Assembly: GCA_016800925.1 (NCBI GenBank) | Contig: JABCPU010000044.1 | Location: forward strand, 210,914 to 274,913 | Reading direction: 5' to 3' | From: Suillus spraguei | Lineage: Eukaryota; Basidiomycota; Agaricomycetes; Boletales; Suillaceae | Length of the DNA stretch: 64,000 nucleotides | Shown here: piece after piece, positions 44,503 through 58,404 of the stretch | How positions within the stretch are numbered: position 1 is the stretch's first letter | How the letters are laid out: each line of letters begins with the position of its first letter | Position numbers and translations under genes: made by a program | The notes under the pieces: generated by a model | The model's input: the letters and a program-made list of their open reading frames with translations, nothing else | The model's database searches: none | What the model was told of the DNA's origin: nothing

Positions 44503-45662
44503 ATGCAAAGTAACAGCTTAACCACATCCACTCTTAGTAACGGCGAGGTATGTTCTCCCTTCTTCGCTTCCATGTCCGGACGGTGACCTTAATCTCACTT
44601 GAATCTAGGTCCTGGCGAGCATCCGCCAGGTCATCGCTGTTTTCCTCCAGCGCTGTGGCTTGCCACACGTGAACACTGCGAACATCGCTATGGATGAAGC
44701 GTCGTACTCTGAATGCTACCAGGAGGCCATCAATCATGGCCTTCCGATGGACGGAAAATATTCCCTCCGCCTATACATGGCCGTTGGCATAGGCATGTTC
44801 AATACTTACGCCCACCTCCCTGACCGTGCAACCAGGATGTGGATCTGCCTGATCACTGTCCTTGTCACCTGCATCGATGATATGATGGACAAGGGAGAAG
44901 ACTTGGTGCACGTGTATAGTTTCTATGAGCGGTTTGCGAGCAATGAGTCACAAGGCAATCCAGTTTTAACTGCGGTTGATGCGCTCTTGCGGGACGTTGT
45001 TTGCCATTATCCCTCACCTGTGTCAAATATGATTGTCGCGTCTGTATTCGACTTCATATCGTCTATTTTGCTTGATAACGAAACCCAGGACATGCAGGCA
45101 TGTTATTTCTCCGAATAAGGCCAGCATGGATTGTTGACCATCTGTATTAATAGATTTTGACAGAGGCTCTGTCGTACCCCGATTATATGAGGGTACTATC
45201 AGGCGTCCAAACTGCATATTCGCTCTTTATTTTCCCTTCCACGCTCCCGCCTCTGGAATATATTCAATGCATGTCGGACATAGCCATTGTAATCAATCAC
45301 ACCAAGTATGCCGATTACGTCCTATTAGACCCCTCGCTAACCTGCTGTTCTTCAGTGATATACTATCCTACTACAAAGAGGAAATTGAAGGCGATACCAC
45401 GAACTACCTGTCACGTGTGGCAGCATCTTATGCACTGACAAAACAGGACGCTCTGCATGAAATCATCGAGAAAACTGTGCAAGCGCATCATAATATCCTC
45501 AATTGCCTGAGGCCCCACGTTGACTACCTTGAAGAGATACAAGATGGAGGAGATCATGGCAGAGATGGCTTTTTGACGGATGTTACAATTTCTTACGCTA
45601 CTTATCCATGTCCATGCGTTGCCCACTCTTTGTCACCCATGACCCTGCCTTATTTTGAATAG
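44503..45662 (+). CDS. Trichodiene-synthase-like terpene synthase
   Basis: Exons 44503-44547, 44609-45097, 45154-45305 and 45356 to about 45660. The metal site DDMMDKGED (DDxxD) is in exon 2; the second metal motif NDILSYYKEE (NDxxSxxKE) is rebuilt exactly across intron 3 (CACACCAA|TGATATA). Spacing and flanking sequence (YLSRVAASYALTKQDALHEI) fit the TRI5-type sesquiterpene synthases that cyclise farnesyl diphosphate. Intron 2 begins with GC (CAG|GCATGT) and ends TTAATAG. The 3' end is unclear: the open frame runs to 45662, but after LEEIQDG a different frame reads RWLFDGCYNFLRYLSMSMRC and looks more like the family C-terminus, so a frameshift or unseen intron near 45560 is possible. The product cannot be predicted. 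Confidence 0.8.
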
Positions 45663-47758
45663 AGCAGTAAAATATTTATGTTTAGATAAGGAACATCACA
45701 CCACATTTCTATGAATGACTTAAAATGATAAGATAACAGTTGTCTATGTGGTACGATGATTGTCGCCGGTAGCAGTAGAGAAATAACATAATACGGACCC
45801 AGCATTTGTGTATTTGATTCGGCGTGAAAGACAAGGTAAACGCAACACATCAACCATATGGTGAGCATGAGCTTACACATTCACTTCTAGGTCCCTCAAC
45901 CGTTGGCTCCTTATGAAGGTGAACACACTGCAGGTTCAATCTAGGCATCCTATGTATAGCTTGGATTGCAATAAGGTACTAATTAACGGCGGGTGATAGT
46001 AATGGAGAAATTTCTCGGTGCTTTCCGAACAACTGGTAAACGTTTATATTGATTCGCTATGGCCTCTCTGTCTGTACATACCCTTCCAACCTTCTTCTTT
46101 CTCCCTTGTAAAACTAAATTCCAGAGCCTGTCAGCCAAGCCACGACAAACGCTTTTCTTCCTTCAAATGTAGTATTGAGATTCAAGAGAACGAGACGTTA
46201 CGTGTCTGTCCTTATCGCTCTTTTCGTTCTGCATTACTAAGTTGTGACCAAAATGTAATTCGACATCCCCTGTTAGCACTTCCCTGGACAGTTCCGAAGG
46301 AACGTGCGTTCATTCAATGTGGTCCATGTAGCATGCGGGCAATATATGCTTTTGGTGCAATCGTGCTCTTCCAATCAGAAAGAGCCGCTCCGCATACAAT
46401 TTGAATCTGCGTTCTAGGTACAGGTACTGTGAGTTTGTTGTCTTCCATATATAGTAAGCGGGGATGAACGCTCTGTTGCAAAGTCACTAGCAACGAGCAT
46501 GACGCCCGGGAGTCACGCGATGTGAACGAGATGATGCCGCGAAAGGTTCAGGTAAAATAAGATTGGAATTTTCAACTCTGGGATGCTTTAAAAACTTGTA
46601 AATACAATCGCATCGGAAGGGTCTTGATGAAGAATAGTCCCAATTCCTATCGGTTGAGAGATAGACTGAAAACAATGGTTTCTCCGACGGGTCAGAGAGT
46701 ACTTGCCAAACAACCTCCTTGCTAGCAATCATTCGGGGAGCCGATCCTGCAGTATGGTGCAAACATGCTCTAGCATGAAGTACGCGAAAATCTGAAATCA
46801 AAATTACAAGCAAGCTTGAGATCACCGTCGAACGTTTTGGATCTTGGTCACGCCATATGTTGACTTCGCTGTCAAAAGTAGCGCCTGAGTTTCAGAAGCA
46901 CATCGATAATGGATCACGGTGATGAGTGATATGAACCAGAAGCAGGACTCCACGTGCCCTACTAATGTCATTGATATTATGAAGAGTTGCAGTTTTCCTC
47001 GCGCCAATCGTAGCTGGCGGTATTTTGTGCGTGTGGGCCCAGGGTTTACTTCATTGGCTGGGGTTACAGCTGCATTCCATTGTACCGCAGTCCAAGCAGA
47101 AGATAACACATCCAGCGTGGTACAACTTTGTTGGATTTGGCCAGTTTGAAATTTCATCGTTCCTATGAGGTCAAACGTCTCTATGTCACCCCCACCACCA
47201 CATTTAGTATGTGAAGAGGCTCATGTTGTGATCATATGGCGTAGTGCGCTATCAATACATCGAGTCCATCAGTTCGCTATAATGTGCTTGAAGACTGAAA
47301 GACATTAAAACGGTCAGTGACACCTATAGGAGAATGAGTTTTGGACGAATACCTTCTTAATATCATAAGATACGATATTGCTTACACAACTTGAATTAGG
47401 AACCAGATACACCGTCTCGAAGTCAATTCGCTCGGAGTTGGAGACCAAAATCCTCCGTCACTTGGATGGATGGACACCCTGAGTTTCGATTGGGTGAAGA
47501 GTTCGAATCTGCGCAACGATTATTTTCACCTGAAAATAATACGGATCAACAGATTTTTTTTAAAGAATACAAGGACAAGCTCTCCGTCGGGGGAGAAAAT
47601 TGCGGAGATGAAGCTGCCCTCGTTGCAATAGCTCGGTCAACTGACCGTTTTTGGCGTTTCATAGCCGCATGCAAACAGCTGTTCAGTGGCCATTTTGCTT
47701 TTCTACCACTTACCACCGCTCCGTTCATTCGTTTACTATCCCTTCCTTTCCTTTCACA
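45663..47758. other. Intergenic, no supported gene
   Basis: Frames of 110-130 codons occur on both strands (46018-46404 plus, 46487-46825 and 46822-47157 minus), but they overlap, lack domains and show no consistent splice sites. The last 300 bp are the presumed promoter of the glycopeptide gene. Confidence 0.4.
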
Positions 47759-48965
47759 ATGCCAGGTTTCATGGCGTTCTCTCTCTTTTTCTCATTCTTT
47801 CTTGGGATTTTTTCGGTTATTGGAGTCGGTGCGTCAGAAACACATACCATAAAGTTTATCAACCAGTATGTCACATATGAAGGAATTACGCCGCAAATCT
47901 GACATAAATCACAGATGTGGCCACGGAACCGTGAGCTCCAACCAGTGTGGGGAAATAATTGGTTCACATTTTTCTCTAGCCATGCTTGGTTGTCAATGGC
48001 AAAAACGTATCTACTGGACAGGACTATGTCGTCGATAGCATATTTTCCGCAATCGCGTGAGCTCCACTTGTTCCTCGCTCTGTGGTGTTGATTTAACCAT
48101 ATGTCCATCAGATACTTACAGACCGGTAAGTAAAGCACTTGTGTACCAATTGTGTCAGATCAAACATCTATTTATACAGGACAGTGCGGCGTTAATGGTG
48201 AAGATTGCACGTTGCTCGAGATGAACTTGGCCAACCCGGCCTGTCCGGGGTGTGGTTCTAGCGTTGATATCTCACTCATAGAACCGTAAGTTTCTTTCCT
48301 TCGAACAAGATCTACCCTGACCACCCTTGCTCAGTCATCTTTTCAATGTGGAGACCTCTTTTGCGTGAGTATGCAGCTCAACACACATCAAAATCCTGAC
48401 ACCGGATAGGTATTACAACGGATGCGACGGATTTGGAGCCGATTGTGAGTCTTGTCTGGTATAGAATCCATGTTTATACTTACAAATCGTTTTAAGGCAA
48501 CAGCCCCGGCTGCGCCGTAGCCTTCTATGCCCCAGAAGACTGGTATGCCCAACGTCAATGTGAAGCTAATAATGTATGTAGTTTTGAACTATTGGATTCG
48601 CCAACTAATCAGTTGTGACACAGGTGGACCTCCTCATTGCATTTTGCGCCAACGCATCCGAGATTATATCGGGCGGGAGTGTTCCTGTTCCTTCCTCAGC
48701 CCCTTCGAGTTCCATCGTCCTGAGTACCTATTTGCCACCAACCCCTGCAACATCGTCGGGGATAACTCTATCGAGCCATGGAGCGTTGCAGAATAATTCA
48801 CCTGCTACCAACAACGGTAGCAGCATACCATCCCCCACTGTTGGCAATTACCCATCACCCAGCCCGAAAAAATGTCGGGCGGGGCCAAACAGCGCTAGCA
48901 ATCTTGCCAAGCGCGAGCCTACGGGACTTGGGGCGAAGATGCACCGTCAGCGTCGGTTCCTATGA
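47759..48965 (+). CDS. Secreted cysteine-rich glycopeptide (CGHGTP family)
   Basis: Nine small exons join in phase: 47759-47865, 47915-47930, 47980-48056, 48112-48125, 48180-48285, 48335-48364, 48410-48444, 48497-48573 and 48624-48965. Start MPGFMAFSLFFSFFLGIFSV, a signal peptide. The mature start is HTIKFINQCGHGTPCLVVNG. It then has YLQTGQCGVNGEDCTLLEMN, CPGCGSSVDISLIEP, HLFNVETSF, YYNGCDGFGADC, FYAPEDWYAQRQCEANN and VDLLIAFC, and a Ser/Pro/Thr-rich tail with a dibasic end. The order CGHGTP ... GxxCTLxE ... CxGCGSSxDISLIPP ... CNGxGxxC matches a mushroom family usually called glycopeptide, distantly thaumatin-like. The function is unproven; likely a wall or extracellular protein. Exons of 14, 16, 30 and 35 bases explain why no long frame exists. 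Confidence 0.85.
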
Positions 48966-49319
48966 GGATACAATCTGTTTATCCTCTATTTTTTACAGTT
49001 ATTGATTAACTGCTAGTGAGATCGTGTTTTTTGCGATGGGGTTTTTGCAGAATGTTTTGACATATTCTGATGTTCTGTATATCCAGTCCTCCGTATTCAC
49101 GCATGCGTGAATTCCATTCATCAAGTAGACACCCAGGTGGCGTTCTAGGTGTTATTTATTCTCCACTATGTAGCCGGTCTTAGCTTCACCAGCGCTACCA
49201 TAGATATATCGTTCCCTTCATGTTTTCTTGTTCACCTGGTGCGAAGTCGATTATAAATCCTTGATGTCTTTTTATTAGACGATGTATCAGCATGTGTATT
49301 ACATGTTTCCTGGATTGAA

Positions 49320-52880
<3,561 letters not shown>

Positions 52881-53312
52881 GGACGGTCGCAGACTCGCAG
52901 TGTGGACAGCAACGCTTGCTACACGAGCAATGACATGTGACATTCTACTATTGGTCCAAGGTATATTCATAATGGGCTAGCATCTCTGCAGTCGATCAAC
53001 GTTTGCAAATTCCTGCCACCTGCAACAAAAGCAGGCTGTTTCTTGCCACATACTCGAATTCTTGCACCCGCGATGACTCGGATCGTAACTACCTCATCAT
53101 TTCGAAGGCGATGTTTCATACGTGGCTAAGGTGCCCAACATTGTCATTGCGTTCGCTAGCATATAAGTAATGGGCTACCACTGAATACTATATCACTTTC
53201 CAGCAAGCCATGTTTCATGCGTGGCTAAGGTGCTCAGTATTTTTATCGCGTTCGCTGGCACATGAGTATATAATGGGCTACTACTGAATATCATATCACT
53301 TTCCAGCAAACC

Positions 53313-55279
53313 ATGTTCCTAGCTGCATCCTTGCTAACACAGGTTCTCTTGGCTTCGTCGATCATGGGGTCGCCCGTTGAAGTCCGCAATTCCCTCATCA
53401 CCATCTCCCTTACCAGGAGGCTAAAGTTCTCCAATGGTACTATTAACCTCTCGCAGCACGATAAAGCTCGTATGGCAGCCTTTAGTGACTACAACACACG
53501 TCGCCAATATATTGATATCATTCCTGCGTCAAATGTTTATTATGGTTACGACATAGCAGTTAACGTTGGCAGCCCCCCCACAACCTGTCAGTTCAACACT
53601 TAGGGAACATGCGTCTGCTAATCTATTATTGAAGACAACTTGGTTATCGACACCGGCAGCTCCATCACATGGCTTAGAAATAGCGCATACATGCAAACCG
53701 TCACCAGTGTCAACACTGGTCATCGTGTAAGGGAAACATACAGTTATGATAGTGATTATGATGATGGTGACGACGACGGCGACAAGGACGACAATGAGGG
53801 CGAGGGCGACGACGACGACGAGGGCGACGACGACGACGAGGGCGACGACGACGACGAGGGCGACGACGACGACGAGGGCGACGACGACGACGAGGGCGAC
53901 GACGACGACGACGAGGGCGACGACGACGACGAGGGCGACGACGACGACGAGGGCGACGACGACGACGAGGGCGACGACGACGACGAGGGCGACGACGACG
54001 ACGAGGGCGACGACGACGACGAGGGCGACGACGACGACGAGGGCGACGACGACGACGAGGGCGACGACGACGACGAGGGCGACGACGACGACGAGGGCGA
54101 CGACGACGACGAGGGCGACGACGACGACGAGGGCGACGACGACGACGACGACGAGGGCGACGACGACGACGAGGGCGACGACGACGACGAGGCGACGACG
54201 ACGACGAGGGCAACAAGATTTACATCAAAGGTATGACATACAACAATATCATAAGTTGAAAACTTGAATAACTACAATTATCTGTAGGAACTATCTGGAA
54301 GGATACCGTTACTCTCGGTGGTTGGCTTACCGTCATCACGTTCCCGCTCACTATTGCTGAGATTGTGAAGGGCATCGAGGAAGATGAAATCGGTATCCTT
54401 GGTCTCGGGCCTAGACCCTTGTCACTCGGGGCCCTGATAGATGAACCGGATAGGACGATCCCGACTATCACTGACTACCTGTATGACCAAGGCAGGATTG
54501 ATCAGCACATTGTTGGTGTCTTTTTCCAGCCCACCACTACGGAAGCAGACAGCCTTTCAGGAGAGCTCAGCTTTGGTGGACCTGACAAAACCAGGTGCAT
54601 TGGTAATATTGTCTACACGTAAGCCACCTCAGCTCCTAGATCAATCCAGACTGATAGTAATTGGTATGTTTCAGTCGTGTCACCACCATTCCCACCGCAT
54701 CGAACTATTGGGGTATCAATCAGAAGATCACCTACGGCTCCATGAAGATCTTGAAGACCACTGCTGGTATCATCGATAGTGGTTCCACCTTTCTTTACAT
54801 TGCCTCCGGTGTGTATTCAGAGTGCAGCGTGTAATGATATATAATCAATGTTCGGTAGATGCATTTGAGCAGTACCAGACTGCGACCGGCGGTATTCACG
54901 ATGAAATCACTGGTCTTCTCACTATTACCTTGACGCAGTACATGGCCCTACAGAACTTGAACTTCCATATTGAGGGCGTACGTCAAATCTATCAGCCCTC
55001 TTACCCCTTGTTCACCATTTTGCACAGCAAATCTTCAGTCTTAGCCGTAACGCCCAAATCTGGCCTCGTCATCTCAACTACGAGCTTGATAAAAACGCTG
55101 ATCTCAATGCCATATATCTCATCGTTAAAGACATTGGCACGAAATCTGGCACAGGGAAAGACTTTAATCTTGGTTTCATATTTCTCCAGCGCTTCTACAC
55201 TGTGTTCGATAGCTCCAGCTCCCCGGGCCATGTCGGTTTTGCTAAAACCTCGTTCACTGATATCACCACCCACCTGTGA
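53313..55279 (+). CDS. A1 aspartic protease copy 2 with expanded acidic insert
   Basis: Exons 53313-53586, 53635-54230, 54288-54618, 54675-54808, 54859-54977 and 55028-55279. Signal peptide MFLAASLLTQVLLASS; a propeptide with KARMAAFSDYN; active sites VIDTGSSITWLR (exon 2) and IIDSGSTFLYIAS (exon 4); family motifs NAQIWPR and the C-terminal GHVGFAKTSFTDITTHL. Between VNTGHRVRETYSYDSDYD and the end of exon 2 lies an acidic insert of about 20 DDDDEG units coded by a minisatellite. Near its end GAGGCGAC replaces GAGGGCGAC: one missing G shifts the frame so that exon 2 would no longer read GNKIYIKG. So the gene as sequenced is frameshifted, though a slippage or assembly fault in the repeat is possible. 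Otherwise intact. Confidence 0.82.
53797..54210 (+). repeat. GAC/GAG minisatellite, 18-bp unit (about 20 copies)
   Basis: The unit is GACGACGACGACGAGGGC. Three units are longer by one or two GAC codons and one near 54191 lacks a G. Several frames stay open across it: Asp/Glu/Gly in the gene's frame, Thr/Arg in another, and an Arg/Pro frame on the minus strand; only the first has meaning. The sister copy at 15838-15907 carries only a short form. Confidence 0.95.
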
Positions 55280-55455
55280 CTCCCACGTAGCGACAGTAAT
55301 TATAGGTGATAATACATGGGGTTTGCACCTGTAAGACGATGCGAATATAGTCGATCGGAGCCTAAACCGTATATGGTTTGACTTTGGACCCTTCAATTTG
55401 CTGCTAAGACTGGACAAGGTATCCAATGTGCTACTCGCCCATTCTCCTCCAGAAA

Positions 55456-55605
55456 ATGCGTCGCCCATACTCTCAGACCAAGAAAAAGCAGCTTGCCAAC
55501 CAGGAAAAACAGAGAGCAATCACTGCTGCTGTCGAAGCATATAACGTGAGGAAGCGGGACGCGAAGCTTGCCGAATGGAGAGAGAAGGGAGGGCAGAATT
55601 ATTGA
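55456..55605 (+). CDS. Short Lys-rich ORF, unassigned
   Basis: 49 residues, MRRPYSQTKKKQLANQEKQR with a helical, charged continuation to KGGQNY. It resembles the basic N-terminus of some nucleolar or ribosomal GTPase proteins, but nothing further follows in frame. It may be a leftover exon of a captured or deleted gene, or chance. It lies just outside the duplication arm. Between 55606 and 56711 I see no gene. Confidence 0.2.
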   Translation: MRRPYSQTKKKQLANQEKQRAITAAVEAYNVRKRDAKLAEWREKGGQNY

Positions 55606-56711
55606 AACCATGGAAAGAAGCGGAGGCTGCGCGGCTGGTGAGAAATGAAGCGCGCAGAACAGCATACAGAGACCCATGAAGTTTGTCAACAAAGGTAAAA
55701 GGCGGAGAAAGTAGAGTCTATTAAGTAATTCTAGTGACATCCAAATATTCCAGCACTAGTGCTGCTGGTCTGAGCAGATTTGAAAGATGCAGAACCTTTG
55801 CTCGGCCCAGGATTTTCAGATTCAGTCTCATTTGAAGGACGGAAACTCATGCTAATACTAAATTCAGCCAGAGGCATAAGCATGAGGCAAAGCACTCACC
55901 ATAGACATAGTTGGTTGCATTGATGTAATTCTGCGATGGGATTTGGTGAGCTGCTAATATTCAGACAAATGGGCATGGCATAAAGCTATACAAGATATTA
56001 CCCTTACCACATGCATCTGTGTTTTTCTATAGCCCTAAGGCGCGGTGTATGCACCTCCAACACTTTGTCAACGGCAGAAGACACAGCTCTCTCCGACCAA
56101 TTATCAAAACGCTGGTACATATCACCTCCGAGTCGCGAGAAATCCTGCACAATGCCAACACTAGCTACTATGTCATACTAGGACGACTACAGGGGCGCGG
56201 ACGAAAGACCGTACACCATAGTGCCCGATCCTGTTGTCGTGTATAAAGAAAGGGCTTCCATCGTCAGTGAGATGCTCCTGAGTTCAGACAGTGGTAGAAA
56301 TCTGATGAAAGGAGCTTGGCGCCCGTATCATTTGGTTTTTTTGATCAGCGGCTTTGCAATTTGGAACACGAAAGGCTTTAGATGCACAGAGGGTGTCAAA
56401 GAGGAGGTACGGTGAAGTGTCATTAAGGTTGGCACCCTTATATTGTCATATAATTGTTCTCAACTTGTATATATAAGCCTAGTAATGATATATTGTACCA
56501 ATGATGATCGTGCTATAGTTAAACTTACAATGTATCAAAACAACGCAATATGCGAGTCTTCTACAATGGACGCCTACTGATGTAATAAAATACAACATCT
56601 ACTTCAATTGAGTTTGATGTATAGACAAGTCGACGAACAGCATGTAGCGATTAGTCACCTAAATACACGTATGGTCACTGCTTCTGGTTCTGCCATGCTG
56701 GGCATCGGGCC

Positions 56712-57615
56712 TTACTTGTCGACCTTGAACGTATCATCCTGCATCTGTCTAAGCGACTGCTGCATCTCCTCGACATCCTTCTTAAAGCCATTAGAGCTGC
56801 CGCTAGAATCCTGCCTTGTGGAAAATGAGTCGCCAATAGTTGCTTTACTGTCATCCAGTATGAGCCATTTGTCCAACTGCTTGCGATTTGAGGCAGTAGA
56901 GCGTACGGACGATGTCGCCAAAGGGTTCTGGAGGGTTCTTGAGATTACCGAGCATCTGCAACATCAAAAGTAAGGAATGACAGACATAGTTCTTACCGCA
57001 GTCTTGACAACCATCCTCCGGACATTGGAAGAGTCTAACAAAAATGTCAGGAGAAGCGCTTATCATTGAATTTAGCCACTCACATTGCCTCGACTGGGAA
57101 GCACCACCATCGTTCGCCCATCCAGGCTCGTTAAGATAAGGTTCCTCGCAAGGGATCATGGACTGAATGGATAAGGACCTGCAAGGTGTGAGCACAAATA
57201 CCGAGACAGCAGAGGAGCGCAAACTTGTAGCAGTGTTGATTTTCCAGAGACCCACCCTGGTCCGGACCATGTACCGAGAAAAGATAGGCAGACTTTGCCA
57301 TCCTGAAATATGATGAGAATGTGATCACTTCCTGGATCTCAGCACTCACTGCATAGCGATTAAGATTGAACCGATACTTTCCACCACTGGTCTATCAAGG
57401 AATCTCAGCTATATAGATATTTAAACCAAGGCAATCACTCACCGTCATGAATTTGACGCTTGGAGGAGCTTGGTTATAATTCGGTCCAAGGAAGATATCA
57501 AACAAGAAACTGCAGGATCTCTGAGCACGAGAAATGTGTTTTCTGAGTTACCCACCAGCCATCTTGATACCTAGAAAACGAGAGTGAGAGAAGCTCAAGA
57601 GAGCGAGAACATTAG
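56712..57615 (-). pseudogene. UBE2O/BIRC6-type ubiquitin-conjugating domain, truncated and frameshifted
   Basis: Small exons on the minus strand spell FLFDIFLGPNYNQAPPSVKF, TSGGKYRFNLNRYA, DGKVCLSFLGTWSGPGWV (catalytic Cys in KVCLS) and a segment starting SIQSMIPCEEPYLNEPGW. Then come SSNVRRMVVKTA and MLGNLKNPPEPFGDIV, and, in another frame, KQLDKWLILDDSKATIGD to a stop at 56712. This is the UBC fold of large E2/E3 hybrid enzymes, which attach ubiquitin through the Cys. The N-terminal part that such proteins need is absent, and the step from NPPEPFGDIVRT to KQLDKWL needs a frameshift. So it is a gene fragment. It lies in the same orientation as the XRN1 fragment 0.8 kb away. Confidence 0.72.
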
Positions 57616-58404
57616 GGACGTCTTAGATAACCGTCGGACTTCGAACTAAACCGTCTGCATGCCACCGTTATGATAATTAATAATGTAACTCCCAGTGAAC
57701 GTCAATGCAAACAACAGGCCATTACATCGCACCTGGCACTAGCAATAGTCCAACCTTCTCTTTGAACAAGGCTTCTGCTAAATGTTCTGCAAGTCGAAGA
57801 GAAGACTTTATCAGTGAAATATCCACCGCAAAAGATGTCAATCAGGTCATTAAGGCCCTCGAGGAACTTCAAGAGCATATATATGAGAAGTACTCTAATT
57901 GCTGTTACTGCTTTTTGATGTCTAATCATTTCTGTGTCGCTAAGGTCATCATCAAGAACATCAAGGATCCCGTACCCTTCTCTGGCTGTGCCATGAGCAA
58001 GCGGTGCTCAATGGTGCAGAGAAGGTGAATGACAAGCAAACAGAGCATGTGTCAGGTACTGGTATTCATTTGACGAAGAAAACAATACATATTCACTATA
58101 GTGATCGGTAGTGACGCATGCGCACTAAGTCTCCTGACTTCTACTTCTGATCGCTTTCTCATTGCCTGCTGTGTGGTATTTCTATTTGCCATGGCATGTA
58201 ACAGTGCTTGGGTATGATGATTTCTGCATGACTTGTATTGTCTCTTCTGACTCTTGAGGTTTCTCATTTCTTTTTATCGGTAGTCACTAGTAGTCTGTAC
58301 CTACAGCTATATAGCGATCTCAATTTTCATGAGTCTATCAACTAGATCTTCACGCCCGCGCACCTAGTCAACAGCTGTAGAAGCGTTCCACTTACCTGTT
58401 CCCA
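57616..58404. other. Spacer between two gene fragments
   Basis: Holds a plus frame 57705-58028 (SASRREDFISEISTAKDVNQ) that I cannot assign. No repeat ends or target duplications are recognised. It may be part of the same captured or rearranged block. Confidence 0.3.

Larger units (their letters stand above)
52881..55360. other. Right arm of inverted segmental duplication
   Basis: The reverse complement of 9341-17054 without the LTR retrotransposon and the MITE. It includes about 430 bp of upstream sequence, the tandem promoter unit, the whole protease gene and about 80 bp of 3' flank. It acts as the empty-site reference: GCACAGGGAAAGACTTTAAT (near 55150) spans the retrotransposon site, and TGTTTCTTGCCACATAC (53038-53054) spans the MITE site. 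Confidence 0.85.

Noticed and set aside
46487..47157. Two adjacent minus frames of about 110 codons
   Set aside because: No domain, overlapping ends, no intron joining them convincingly.
53710..54216. Long minus-strand Arg/Pro-rich frame and a plus-strand Thr/Arg frame
   Set aside because: Both are by-products of the 18-bp minisatellite, which keeps several frames open; neither has splice signals or homology.
55752..55771. Palindrome around CAGCACTAGTGCTG, considered as a hAT or Helitron end
   Set aside because: Resembles the TAGTGCTG start at 523, but no GGTTCGG repeats, partner end or target copy accompany it.
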